From Channa striata (Eukaryota > Chordata > Actinopteri > Anabantiformes > Channidae), in the NCBI GenBank assembly GCA_033026295.1, contig CM065175.1, positions 14,955,837 to 15,019,836 on the forward strand: 64,000 nt of DNA, written 5' to 3'. The notes below the pieces were generated by a model. It did not search any database, was not told the origin of the DNA, and saw only the letters and a program-made list of their open reading frames with translations. Position 1 is the stretch's first letter; each line of letters starts with the position of its first letter. The position numbers were made by a program, and so were the translations under genes. Positions 48,801-61,909 of the stretch are shown piece after piece.

Positions 48801-50810
48801 AATGTCTCCTCCCTACACACCATCAGCCCAAGACAGCAAGTGCTCATTTATCAGTGTCTCTGAGAGCTGTCCAGCTGGCAGAGCAGTGCTATCTGTTTAT
48901 TAATTCAATTAGCCTGCATACAAGGAGGCCTGAGAGTGTCAAAGTACAAAGGCAGGTCGAAGTGCTGAGGGGCCAATTCACAAGCCCTAGTGGTGATGGT
49001 TACACACCGAATTGAGAGAAAAAGACAATAAATGCAGGATTAACGGTCTGACATTAGCCACAGATTCAAGTTCATGCTGGTTTTGTCAGCTAAATTCAAG
49101 ACACAAATTCACTTCCAACACAAGTAAAATAATTATTAAAAAATAAAAAAATTGTCTCCTGACCCAAAATGGGTCGAAGAGAAAAAGGGAAAGACAACAG
49201 ATTTCAATCAATGGCAAGTACTATATCAATATAAACACATGTATGTGTCAAAAATTAAAAACCTTACCGTTATACAAGCTTACTCCTGCTGCTATCTGCA
49301 CAAGAGCCTGCTACTGCTCCATCTGAAGTTGAGACACATCTCAGTTCACATCAGTTCAGCCAAAACTTAAGTCTTTGTATCCAGAACCACAGTGACGCAA
49401 CTAAGGGATGTTAGCAGAGCGATGATGAGCAGGCTGTGATTCCCAAACACCTTCATCAGCTCCCTAATGACTCTTTAACACATGGTTGTATTTCCCCAGA
49501 CTGTGCTAAGCACAAGAATTTAACCACCCCATGCATTTTACTCTAATAACACACACATACATATACGTTTTTTCCTGCAGCAACATGGCTGCCACAGAAA
49601 ACAGTCATTAAATCAGTGCAGGTGTTAGCCTGTGGCCATACAGGGTTCTCACAGATGGGCACAAACTCTGCCCTGCCATTGTCTGCCCTGCTGTTGATGA
49701 AAACTAGAAAATCGCAGCAAAGTCACACCAAGAGATAAGTCGTCTGTGACACTATAAGGCAATGGTCAGCTTATTCCAGGATAAATTAGCAGCCCATATA
49801 TGTGTAATCACACGCATTTGATGCCACATTTCATGCATTTTGACAGTGTACTGAAAGTAGTAAGCCTATTGATTTTCCATTCTTAAAGCACCGTCGCTGA
49901 TTCAGTCATTTTTTGCCAAGAGGGGAGCCATCTCCTCTCAGACCTTTGGCCCCTGACCTTTGTATTCCCGCTTCTTTTTTTAGGCTCCTCTCATTAATGT
50001 GGTGTCAAGAGTACCAGGTGATCGCCCATTAATGATATTTATTAATGGCCATTTCCTCTTTGACATGGAGCCTTTGAGTGATGTCCCTGTGAGTGCTCTG
50101 GGCACATCCTGAGAACACGCTCAAGTTTCTCCTTACCAGATGACTTCATATCTATTAACCCTGGCAGAAGAAGGCAAGAGTATGGAGCAGGTACAAAAGG
50201 AAAAGACCACGCCTGCCTCAGGATTGGTAAATCAAACCTATTGAGGTCAGGGTGAGCACTTTTATTCCCTTTAAAAGTGGAGCAGTGTACTATCAGGGGA
50301 CCTGTGGCCCTCTGGCGCCTTACAGCAGGTTAGAAAGATTTAACCAGTCTGTGGAGTCATAGTTTAAGTGCAAAAAGATCCAAATGATGCTCTTCCACTT
50401 CGCATTAAAGCCTCCAGAGAGAAACATTAAAGCTTCTGTCTGCCTCTTGCAGCCTTTTGTTAACTCTACAGTAGCACAGCAGCATGCTTGCTGATGATGT
50501 CTGTGCTCCCAGTATTTTTAATTGCATAATATTTCATTCTTGTAACTTTCCTGGCAGTATCTTTTGTAGACCTCGACCCCTAACTCACAATCTAAACCCA
50601 ACATGGGTTCACCATCTGCAGTTGAAAGAAGCAGTTTGGTTGAGTTGCTTTGCCAAGCACTCGGGGGATCTAATTCTATCCTCTTCATCTCCACCACCAC
50701 TACCCACCAGTGCCTGCATGCAAAACCCACTCCGTCCCCTAAAACTCCACACCCCCATTAGTTCAATTTTATTAGATTTCCCTGTCGCCCAAAGAGGCAG
50801 TAACATCCCC

Positions 50811-50847
<37 letters not shown>

Positions 50848-50851
50848 TTCA

Positions 50852-50912
<61 letters not shown>

Positions 50913-53900
50913 CTTCCCTGTTTCTCCACCCCCTTTCCCTCTGCTTGCCAAGAGCTGGGGACTGTTAAACTGATTTCCTCAGGGAACGGTGAGGCAGACA
51001 GTCTGATGGGAGTGCTGGGCTGCAATGTTGCCCCCTCTCTCCTCTCTCTGGTTTTGGGCCAAACTGATCACAGCAGGGCCAAACAGAGCCTCCCTGTGGT
51101 TCCAGACCGAGACAGGGAGATGGACATAGAGTGCCTGTTCTGCCAGGGCCAGACGCTCTGGTGGTGCTTGGAGGCACTGTGGCAGTATGGACGCAGCGAG
51201 ACACACACCCACTAAGGAGAACGCTCCAAAGCATGTGCTCATACTCTTGGCAGCTTCTCCACCCTGTCAAGTTAATGGATGGGCCTCTGACTCCACTCTG
51301 TATATACCCACTCTTGCCTGTCTTGTAAAGTCCTGCTCTAGTACAGCCTACATGGTTATCACTACACTCATTGCCACAATGTTGAATGCAGAGAATTCCT
51401 CTGAGTGATTGACAGACAGAGCATGAACAAAATGATAATTCAACACCATGCAAATGAAGGTAAAATGAAATGTCACTTTTCAAGCTGCTCACTTACTTCA
51501 GGTTACTCAACTTAAGATGCTAAAAACGACAGATCTTTAACTATTCCCCATTTTGGCTGAGAAAGCGCTCTATAATGTTTCCGTCAATCAAAGTTTGGAT
51601 TTAAATTTGCAGCTTTCATTCAAATCTTTCTTTGCAATCATACTGTAAATACACTGATACATTTCTTGTATCAACATTTTTGAGCTATTAACATTAGCAT
51701 TATGCACTGTTAAACACCTGCAGGCATGAGATTCCTCCTGTGTTGCAACATGTCAAACAACTCTGCCTTTCACGGAGAAAACACAAGTGGTTCCAACCTG
51801 TAAGCATTAACTGGTCTCAGAGATGAGGTCGTGACATAACTGGTGACTTTATCAGGCTGAATATCTCTGACCCAACAGACTTTATTCAACAACCCCTGCA
51901 GTGTTTGAGAGGTTATTTTGTTTAGTGAATATCTCGTTTACAGCTCAGGCTTGAGGGGGACTGATGGTGGCTGGATCAGTCCAGTCTGGCCCGTGTGGTG
52001 ATGGCAGCTAGTTTACCCAAGCTTGGCTCTGCCGGAGCCCTGTCCTATTCACAAGCCGTGAACCATGACCAAATGGCCTCCACATACACCCCCCATCAGC
52101 ACAGCTAAAACAACAAGCAGCCATCCAAAGACAAACAAATGCAGCACTGCATCACAATTGCCACCCTTGCCCATACATCCACCCAGAGACATGCACATCC
52201 ATGCACACGCACCTTACTACTAAAATTAAAAAACCTCCAGTATACTCAGTCCTTAAAATGCCCCACTGTACATTAGCTTTACAATGTCAAATTTACTATC
52301 AGCTATAAATATTTGCATTCACATTACAGAAACAAAATGCAAACTGGTTACCTACAGTACAGCACTCTAGAAGTTTAGGTTTTCCCTACCTCTCGTTAAT
52401 TCAGCAAGATTTTATGAAAGTAAGGGAGGTTATGTAGACGGTTTAAATATTTAAACTCTAAACGGTGAATCATGTCAAAACTAATATATAAAGTCCACTT
52501 TTAAATATATAAACTCTGCTTGGTCGAACATGTTCCAACTAATGAGGATAACCGGCAACAGGTTAGTATTTAGATTGTGATGCTCTTTTTATACATATAT
52601 ATTCTTTACATAGTCAAGATTCATTCCTCTGTGAAAAAAATGTCTTCTTTAGGGATGATGTATCTCAAAATAAAATTTGGAGATTACACAATATTACATA
52701 ATGTAATTAAGACCAGGAATCCAGACCAAAAACTGGCCCAAAAAACTGATGTTGAATGGTTGTGATTTTCAGGCCCTCGGGGAGCACTGCATTAAAACAA
52801 CCATATTTCTGTAATGGAACATACTGCAATGGCTCGAGAAAAACTCAATTTTATAATTCTTTTTGGAAATCACGAGAGAGTTTGAACAAGTCATCATATG
52901 GTTCTGCTCAGTTGTGTTTAACTGACAGCTGTTTGTATAATTTTTCCAAACTCATTATATAAGGAATCCAGTTATGCATAAGGCAGTTATGTTGCTGCCT
53001 TATACTACCAGCCAAATGATTTAAATTAATTTAGAGAGGGAGGTGTTAGATTTGAGGGAAAGCAGAATGACGTAAAGTACAGAGATATCCTCAGTAAAAC
53101 CCTGTTCCACAGTCCCGATCCATCCTGACTGAGCATAAGAAGATTTGCAAAGAAGAACGACAGAAAATGCCACAATCCAGGTTTAAAAGCATGTTAGGTC
53201 ATACGCAAAAGACTCAAAGTGTTGAGCAAAGGGTCTAAATGCTACTGAAGTAATATTGTAATATTCCAGGTTTTTTCTAAATAACAACATTTCTAAAATT
53301 CTCTTTTCACTTTATCATTATGGAGTACTGAGTGTAGATAAATGACCAAAACATTTTTTAAACAACTGGCTGCAACAAAACAAAATTGAAAAAAGTGAAG
53401 GCTCTCTGAATGTGCTGTTAAATGAGGTTAAAGGTTAAAGGTTAAATGACAGAAACATCACTCTGCATGCAGTCCACTGGCATGTGGTTGAACACGCTGC
53501 TCATTACTGCAAAAAAACAATATCGTGAGTGAATAGGACTAATCAGGTCTGCCAGAGTCAGAATATATTAAAATATAATATATACCAGGGTAATAGGTAT
53601 ATATTAAAAACTATACAACATGGCCTTTACCTTTGAGTATTACTCAAAACAACAGTATTACTGTATTCAGTGCGGCTCACAGGTTCAGGCAAACCCAGCA
53701 GGAGCAGTGAGACAGGGGCCGCACTCCAGTCTGTCTCCACACTATGGCAATAGACTGAAACATATGTTTATCCAAACTTTCTTTGAGTTTAACATGACAT
53801 TTAATATTTGTACCTATTGTACGTTATCTTATTATAGGGGAGATATTTGACTGTTTGACTATCACAGATCCACATTCACATGTTTACTTAACTAACTGTA

Positions 53901-56900
53901 CATATGTACATAACATATCTATGTGCAAACACTATGCTTATGGTTTGTTTTAGCCCACTTACTCTACAGATGTGTTTTGAGTCCCGTGACCATGACTGCC
54001 TGAGACAGTGCCGATGCAATGAGAGCAAGCATTTCCACGTTTTCTTACAACATATACAGCACACATTTTCTAGACAGCAGTGAAGAAGCATGCAGATTCA
54101 GCTGTACTCTTAGCTCACCGCCCCCCTCGAGTGACATCATACCATGACAATGCTACCATTCATACAGAGTTTTATTCCTATTGTTTGTGCTGCTCCTGCT
54201 CACAATAAGAGATTTAGCCAGAGGTGCTCCCCTGCTACAGTAGAAGCAAATGAATGGAACACGTAATAGGGTTTCCATGTATGCTAATGGCTTAACTGCT
54301 TACAAATGTATTCATAGTGAGCTAATCGCTCAATCAATCACTGCACATAGCAGAGAAGAAAACTGACATATCTGTGGCTGCTTCACATTTTTTTTTATTA
54401 TTGGCGTGTAACATTTGATTTGTTAGCTGTTTCGGGCAAAACTTGATCTTTAGGCTTATTAACCCACCCCACTAAAACTCTGTAACTGTACTAAAATATT
54501 AGAACAGTAAGGGTTGTGTAAATTAAATGTAAAACATTGCCGTAGTGAGCTAGAAAGCCTTTGATTATTGGTCCTCCTGTGTCTCATGAAATGTTTCTTT
54601 AAGAGACACACTGTTTTTTTCCCCTCCTCAAGTAAAAAAGGAGTACATTTAGAGCATGCCAGGAATTATGTCATCCACCCATTTAGTGCCAGCTCCACAG
54701 CAAAGAGTGCTGCAATGAAGGAACATATAGTATTGTTTATCTCATAAAAAAACTCAGCACCTAGACTTATGCTTAGTGACAAATTTATTGTCCCTAGTAA
54801 CAATGTAAACAATAGATAATTGGGAGATAATAAATAACACATTTTCATACCTCAGCACTAAACTGTTTCAAGGCCTCTCTGTCTGAAATTAGCAGGAAAG
54901 CAGGATGTGTGGAAAGCATGGAGCTCATTTAAAGGAACAAAAAAACAATGCTGAAGTGCACCACTTTGAAAACGGTCCCACTGACATGAGCTGAGTCATG
55001 TCCCATAGTTGGCACTTGCAGATGTTATTTGGAGCTAGTTTGACAAGAGCCTTTTTGGGCTTCCCTCATTACAGATATAAAATGATAGGCAATGTCTTTC
55101 ATCATACAAACGAATCTGAGCAGGGGGGGCAAAAGTTTTTACCAGGAGAAAACAGAACATGCATGTAATGTTTGTTTATATTGTAGTGTATTTGCATCTT
55201 GGCATGTGTGTGTGTCCTGTGCATGTGTGTAGTTCCCGTTTGCAGTTTACTTAGCACCTCACAGTGTTTGGGTCTGTCCAAACACATGTACGTGACACCA
55301 TGCAAGGAAGATGACATGGAGCCGAAGTGCACAGTGTGTGTGCATATGTGTGTGTTGTGTGTGTGTGTCAGGCCCAGTAGAGAACTAGCTCTGTGAGGTG
55401 ATGTAATGCTTTGGCTGGCGTGCTGTGGAACTTGGCCTCCTCTACTGTATGCAGCGTTTCCTCCACACTGTGAGGGTCAACTATCCCACAACCTTCAGTG
55501 CACAACATGCACCATTCAATTCCCCAGACCACAACAGAGCAGAACACAACCACACCCGGCACTATGAGCACCCAGTTGTTGACTAGAAAAAAAAAAAAAC
55601 ACTTGAACCAGAACTAATAAAACATTCTAATCGCAGCGACGCTCCCAGACAGCATGCTAAAAGCATTAAGAGAAAACATACAAGTCAGTTACTACACCAA
55701 AGAGTTTTTCTGTATCACTTATTATGGCACTTAAGGAGAAAATCTGAGATAGAGGATAACAAAGATGGGTACTGGGGCAGATACGGTCTTTGGCCCAGAG
55801 AGCACAAACAGAGAGTTTAGAGCGAGATACGAGTCCCCAAGGGGCCACAGCAGTCCTTCGGCTCATTAACTATTTACACCAGAGACAGGCCTCTGTGCTG
55901 CTCTGGTCCACCACAAAATCAATTAAGCTTCATTAGCCAAGGCTCTGGGCATGCTCTCTTCAGCAGGGGAGGGTTAATACTAATGCTTCCAGTTACTAGA
56001 ACATATATATATATTTTTTTAAATCACAAGCATACACATGCACACATAGAGAGGAGTGTAGGAAACTAGGGGGAGCTGAAGTCATTTCGTGTCACTCTAA
56101 AAGAATCCTTCCAATTTCTCACTCTCTTCCACTGTTTAGTGTCTCGGAATATCAGTACCATCTCTCCCCTTTCAAATTCCCACTCTGTGTCTCTATCTAC
56201 TTCCATCATGTCTATCAAAGTCCCACTCGATCCCATTCTCCACTCTCACAATGTAAATGCTAAGAAGAAGGAGTGCATCCAGGTCTGTACCTCGGGGGTG
56301 TGGGGTTACAGTGTGGAGATTTCCCATTGGCAGAAAGTCAACATGGTTAAGGTAATGTGATTAGCGCCGGATTGAGAACGTCGCAGGGGACACATGGGCC
56401 TGATCATGGCCCAGTTATCCGATAGCAAGTCCGTATTTATCGACCTGGCTGGGGCGCGGATATTACATACATTAGAAACTCTGCCTATTCTTATGAAACC
56501 CATGCTGGAGATCGCACCCTGATAACATAATTATTCTCTCACTTTCTGGGCTCAATCATGGAATTCCATCAGTTGTGTTCAGACATCAGGAAGCAGAATC
56601 TCAATTGATTCACCTTTGCTTGCTTTGCCTAGTGCCTGAATAGCCAAATAACCAGAAAGTTGCATGCTGCAGGGGCCTGCAGCCATTTAGCAACTGCATA
56701 TGTTTATAAGAGGCCTAACAGGGCATTTACAATCCAGTTACACAGATAGGGGGCAAAAAAAAGAGTAAGATATGTTTGGATGATGGCCAGAGAAGAGATA
56801 AGCCTAATACACTAATATTGTGTTACCCTAGTGTGTTACCATAGGAACAGTTGGAGAGATTCAAAAGACTACAAAGACGATCAATCTTGAGAGAGCAGGA

Positions 56901-57297
56901 GGAAGAAGGCGAATTAAATGCCCTGGGAATGCTCCCGCTCTCCTCTATCAAAGCAATAACTCTTCTAATGACCTCTGCTACCTCCTCTGTCTCTGTCTCT
57001 CTCTCCTGCTCCACAAGACGTTTCTCTCAAGCAAAATCACAAAAAGCAGCCTGTGCTTTTCATTATGGTTTGTGATTTTCGTTTGATAGCCGAGTCATGG
57101 CACTTATTTCTTGGGAGCCATTTTTCAAAAATTATTTATTTATTTATTTTAAAACAAGGGTTGTTACAGCATTATTCAGTCCACATCACCTGGAGAGTTA
57201 ATGTTCGGCCAGTTGACATTAATCCCAGGTATATGTGGTATACCTGGGATTTGTATTAACACCAATTCTGGCATGCAAAATCAGAATAGGTAAAGGG

Positions 57298-57328
<31 letters not shown>

Positions 57329-59324
57329 GTCAAACCCTGAGTAATTTTTGTCTCATTCCTCCTACTGCTACATCTCATTCCCGCTGCTCTCACTGAATGC
57401 TTTGTGAAAGATGAGGTCATCTGATTTTTTCCCCTGGTGTGTTAAACTAGTGCTAACAAGTTGCAGGACCTACAGAACATGTTCTGTACATTAAGATATA
57501 CATCAGGCAGGCAGTGGGCAGCTCAGCCACCACGACATAAAGGGCCCTTTATTCCAGCCAGAGTCTCCAGTGCTGCACTGGCAGGTTCAGGCACAGCTTT
57601 GATTACACATCAAATGATGAAATCCACACAGACCTAAGAGCACAGCTTTTCTGGCACAGCTCAGTGGAAAAGAGAATTGCAACACTTTCAGCTTGTGTGT
57701 GCACACTTTTGAGTGTGTGAGCATAAATGTGTATATCCATGTGAATACACGGCTATACTCACCAGTTTGGCTTCTGAGTGCATGGGGGGAATGTGGGTGG
57801 AAGAGCAGGAACTGCTGTGGATGGGACCTTGCATACCCATCATATTGGTGCCCATGGACATTTGTCTCTCCATCTGAAGATTGTTACGATAACACCATGG
57901 GTCATAAATCTGAAGACACACTATAAAATGACATCATTTTATACAATATGGACTGATTCATAAATAGTCAATTTAGCTATTGATTATTTATGGTGATCTT
58001 AACAAGTCTTAACAAGATGCTATCAATTCTTTTATAAAACGGTTCGGCATTTTGAGTGTGAGACTTTGGGGGATGTGATGGGAGAGCACCGGAGCCTGAT
58101 TTCACATGACAGACTGCCCTGTGCACAGCGCTGTGTGATGATAACTGGAGCTGACCCAAAACAGGAAGCCAGCACGGAGGGGACTTAACACAGGAAGCCA
58201 ATGCAACAGGGTGTGTGTGTTTCTGATAATAGTGCGTTGTCAGTCAGACACATTAAATGCCAGCTTCTCTCGGTGCAGTATGTATTAAAAAGGTAAATAA
58301 GATATGAAGTAGGTTACATTAGTTGTTTAAACATAGTAGAAACTTTCCTATAGCTGTTTTTATAGCCTGTCCCTGATTGACGTCCATTGGTGTGGTCATG
58401 TGTAAAATCTGAGAACGGAATATGAAGAAATCAGCTGGGCAGACCAACAGGAGGGAAGGGTTGCTTGCATGGGGTGATGATGTGAGCAGTCTTCGCTAAG
58501 CAGCATATGCAGGAAAGAAGAATACTTTGTGTGAGTGTCTGCATGCACACACATATGTGTAAACTGCTGTGGCTTGCCAGCTGCTGAACTCTGGGTAGTG
58601 TTGTGATCTCCGTGGGGAATGGGCCTACACCAACCCCTTCTGCCTGACCCACAGTCCCTCCCTTCTCCAAAGAGACTCAAGCTGAGAATCTGACACAGCC
58701 TTAATTGCACTAAGTGTGTTTTGTGTAAAAATATCACCCAAACCTGCACCCCTTTCCTGAACCGTCAATCTTCCCTAAAATCTTTTAGCTCTTAATTTAA
58801 TAAGCATGGGAGGGTTTTTTTCCATACCATAAACACGGTCGGTCTTGTGTTACAATGAAAACATATGTTGTATCATTAGAATCCTGATATGAGGAGCTTT
58901 CTCTGGGTTGTTATCATTCTCCGTTTCCCAGTGTGAGTGCACTAAATCTCGTTGGCTTAATTACAATAATGTTGAAACCCAGAGGAAGAGTCACTCATTT
59001 ATACAAAAAATGATTTCCCTGTTGTAGGTCATTTTTTTAATGCTAATAGGAAATGTCACAATCTACAAACCTACATACAGTAATTTTTGTGCAGCCTAAA
59101 TGTACAGTTTCCTCACACACGTTATAAACAAGTTTGTGTCTGCGTATGAAGAAGAAGCCATGAGTGAAGGGGCTTTGTGGCCTGTCGTTATACTCACAGG
59201 CATCAGCACCGCGGAGGAGCCGGGCATGGTCGGGTCTGGCAGAGTTCCAGGCATGGAGGCAGGCAGAGGCTGTCTCTGTCTGTTTCGTAGGTGCAGCAGT
59301 GAGGACAGAGAGCCGGGTACAGGC
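42826..59324 (-). CDS. CREB5: CREB5 (CRE-BPa): bZIP transcription factor, 3' exons only
   Basis: An ATF2-family bZIP activator that binds CRE sites as a homodimer or with JUN. Six exons are in the window (minus strand): 59324-59198, 57873-57763, 46666-46343, 45153-44926, 44085-43977, 42980-42826; all GT-AG and phase-consistent, 350 codons plus stop. In order they encode PVPGSLSSLLHLRNRQRQ; the MERQMS...MHSEAKL segment; a His/Gln-rich activation segment (RLKAALSHH...SPHPPMHSASQ); the basic region (RRKFLERNRAAATRCRQKRK) with the first leucine-zipper heptads; the rest of the zipper (LKNEVTQLKQLLLTHKDCPI); and a tail ending HRTDINPIH. The order agrees with human CREB5. The C-terminal 20 residues before HRTD differ strongly from human. 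The upstream exon(s), including the N-terminal zinc finger and phosphorylation sites, are not found before 64000, so the gene is 5'-truncated by the window. Two introns are large (11.1 kb and 1.3 kb). Confidence 0.95.
44265..44743. mobile_element. Candidate eroded MITE with short TIRs
   Basis: The left end TGCAAAAGTTTGCATC and the right end read inverted, GGTGCAAAAGATTACATCCC, form imperfect inverted termini about 480 bp apart. An extra internal copy of the motif (TAAAAGTTTGCATTCCC) lies near 44590. The interior is AT-rich and non-coding. It sits in the CREB5 intron that splits the zipper. Confidence 0.45.
44828..44847. repeat. (GATG)5 microsatellite
   Basis: Five tandem GATG units next to the CREB5 bZIP exon. 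Confidence 0.9.
46950..46980. repeat. GT-rich microsatellite
   Basis: A (GT)n run passing into interrupted GGGTGT units. Confidence 0.85.
48748..48769. repeat. (AG)n microsatellite
   Basis: About eleven uninterrupted AG units within a purine-rich stretch. Confidence 0.9.
50026..50048. promoter_or_regulatory. Palindromic homeodomain-type site in CREB5 intron
   Basis: CCATTAAT, a 7-nt spacer and ATTAATGG form a perfect palindrome of ATTA cores, with a further ATTAATG at 49993-49999. The surrounding 49860-50150 is non-repetitive. The arrangement fits a dimeric homeodomain binding site, but enhancer function is inference. Confidence 0.35.
50813..50910. repeat. Compound (CT)n-(CA)n microsatellite
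   Basis: A CT run (about 50813-50842) is followed by a short spacer and a long uninterrupted CA run (50854-50910, about 28 units). Confidence 0.95.
53108..53426 (+). mobile_element. Degenerate 3' end of a Tc1/mariner-type element
   Basis: Phrases in order match the 3' half of common fish Tc1-like elements: GCAAAGAAGAACGACAGAAA (end of the transposase frame), AAAGACTCAAAG, GAGCAAAGGGTCTAAATG, TTTCACTTTATCATTATGG, then AAAAAAGTGAAGGCTCTCTG near the terminus. The reading frame is broken and the 5' part is missing. It is a dead remnant in the CREB5 intron. Confidence 0.75.
57221..57251. repeat. Perfect 13-bp hairpin
   Basis: Arms AATCCCAGGTATA (57221-57233) and TATACCTGGGATT (57239-57251) are perfect inverted repeats around a 5-nt loop, in the large CREB5 intron. 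Confidence 0.85.
57298..57325. repeat. (CT)n microsatellite
   Basis: About fourteen uninterrupted CT units. Confidence 0.95.
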
Positions 59325-61888
59325 CTGAGAAGACACACAACAACAACAACTAAATTGAATATTATATCATACTTTAAAAAAAGAATAAGTGTGTCAGAAG
59401 TCTGTATAAGAAGTCTGTCTGCGTTCCCTTTAGCTTCATAACTGCACGACTGGCTTTATACAAAATTCATATGGCACTGCTGGAGATAGATGCTCTTAGA
59501 TTACACAATTTCACTTAATATTAATTAACACAAATGCAATTTCATGGGAAATGTTTCGCCAAATTCTTTAGTTTTTAGTTTCTACTTGTTTCTACAACGT
59601 TGTACTGGAAAAGAAGAGTGTATTCGTGTTGGAAGTTGAACCTTCTTAGGATTTCTGGATACACTTTAAACAAGCTCAGTTCACGTAGTACAATGGATGA
59701 ATAATGATGGTGGTGATGACGAACAAATAATATTTGTCCTAACAACCACATGAGATGTGCGTGATGAGAATCACATTTAGAAACTGTTACAGCAGTGGAA
59801 GCCCCATGGGCAAAATTTCCCTCGGTGACCACAAAAGCGTGTGTGGACCGACAGGCCTATCCTCACTCTCGGCCATATAAATAAATAACATAGACAGACG
59901 AGGCTCAAGCCGATCTTAAACCTCTGACAGCAATCCTGTCTCGGTCTCTGGCTCAGGGCTACAGGCAGCCGAACACCCAGACCGCTCCATCTGCAAAGGG
60001 GGGCCGTAATTTATACAACTGCCACCAAATCCTTGCTTGTATGAATACTAATTCCCAGCTGCATGGTGCTGCCATACCAACAATCCTTGCAAAATGGTGC
60101 CTACAAAACACCAGCATTCACTACATGGTTCTTTTAACAACCTGGATCAGGAGAATCAATAATTCTCTAGTTATCAGTATCATTAGGATAAATGCTGCCA
60201 CTAACCAGTCAATAAAGCTCCATTTTCTAAGGCATTTAGAAATTAGTGCAAACAAGAAGCATTTGGGTTAAATGTGTTCAACGGGTTAATGTAATCAACC
60301 AACCACATCAGAGCCTGGATTACCGTAATAGCGAGTAGTGGGGGAGTGATGGCCACATGAAGGGGGAGTAGCAGAGCTAATGGTGCCCCACCTGAATAAA
60401 TACCTGTATTTTTCCAGACCTAAATATGTGCATTTACGCTCCAGACTTTTTAGACACACAGGACCATTACCATCCTGACTATGTGTCATTCCTGTCTAAC
60501 ATCCCAATTTATCACAATCACACTCTTTTAACAACACGTATGACATCTGAGCAACACTGCAAATCCAAACATTTCCACATGGGAAAAGTCATGAAAGTAC
60601 AATGAGGTCTACACTACAGCACAGTTTCCCTCTGTATTAAGACTCTGACAGCATTTAAAAAAATGAAATAACAGTCACGAGGCAGTGGCATTGACATACT
60701 GTTGATTTCGCAGATAAAAAACTGTTTTACTAGATTTTCATCCACAGGATTTTTTTCTGTACATGTGGAATTATATTTTCAGAAGTAAACCTTCACCCCA
60801 TACTGAGAAAACATATTAAATGCATTACAAAGTTATCCCGTACACTTTATAATAGGCATCTGTTCATAAAATTACATATATCTAACAGCATTCAAACAGT
60901 ATTAATTATGCTGATTTAATTCATATGAACTACACAGGGAGACGTAGACTGGAGTTACATAGGCCTTGCTTGGCAGATCGCCACAGCGACTTGGAAAGTG
61001 TGATTTTTTTTAACCATGAAATTTATGTGCAAAACAATAAAAACGTTTGTCAAGTCTTTGCAACTAAATACTGTATATAAGCTAATGTAACATAAAACAG
61101 TATGTGTGCCACATCCTGTACTTGTCAAGAAAAATCCCTCCCAAAAGTGGTAACCCATCAATTAAGTGCTCTAAACTGCAATATTTTTAATATACCAGGA
61201 AGCTTAAATCTGACAGCAGTGTAACAACTAAAAGCTCGGTATTAAGATACACATCTTGCCACGTATGTCCCCATTAAAGATAAGAAAATGACATTTATTT
61301 TCCAATAACTGACAAAGGCTTTCACAAACACATCCCGTTTTTTGGAGGAGAAATGTTCCTCAAGAGCCCGAGCAGGTTTTGCTTCTCTACCTGTCTGTCC
61401 GTCACCTGCTGCAGAGCAGTGGGAGGAAAAACACACACCAAATACAGCCTGCTTGTCCAGGGAAGGAAAAACAACACTAAGATCTGGCACCACTTCTTCT
61501 GGGGATTAAGTCAGCTTTGTGCTGACTCGGTTGATTATTAAAGACATTTTAAACTTCATATGCATCATACCAGGGTCTTTGAACTTGTAACAGGGCCTTT
61601 TCTGAGGCTTTTTATAGATTCAATTGTTGTGTTCTCTTTTTACATTTACTACCCTGTAAAGACGCTGTGGCGAATGTGCTGGAGTAAATCCTAGCTATCT
61701 AGACACTTGTTATTTCAACAATCGTTTGGGGGAGTTGCATTATTTCTAAAAGCATTCTGATTGATATCTTACAAAAGTTCGCCTATGAAAACATAATCCA
61801 CCTAACTGTACACTGGTGTTTTGTATTTGTGTTTGTGTGTGTGCGTTTAATTATGTGTACTAGTGTGCCAATGTTGATGAAGCTGTGC

Positions 61889-61909
61889 GTGTGTGTGTGT
61901 GTGTGTGTG
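61889..61909. repeat. (GT)n microsatellite
   Basis: About ten uninterrupted GT units. Confidence 0.9.

Larger units (their letters stand above)
46667..57762. other. Large CREB5 intron
   Basis: An 11-kb intron between the MHSEAKL exon and the His-rich exon. No exon, tRNA or known miRNA was recognised. It contains simple repeats (46950-46980, 48748-48769, 50813-50910, 57298-57325), a Tc1 remnant (53108-53426), a hairpin (57221-57251) and at least two high-complexity stretches (49860-50150, 56280-56520) that read like candidate regulatory sequence. The 243-codon ORF at 50484-51215 is driven by microsatellite runs and is not a gene. Confidence 0.5.

Noticed and set aside
50484..51215. 243-codon plus-strand ORF
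   Set aside because: Its middle is only Ser-Leu and His-Thr repeats read from the (CT)n and (CA)n microsatellites. The rest has no family likeness, and it lies in a CREB5 intron.
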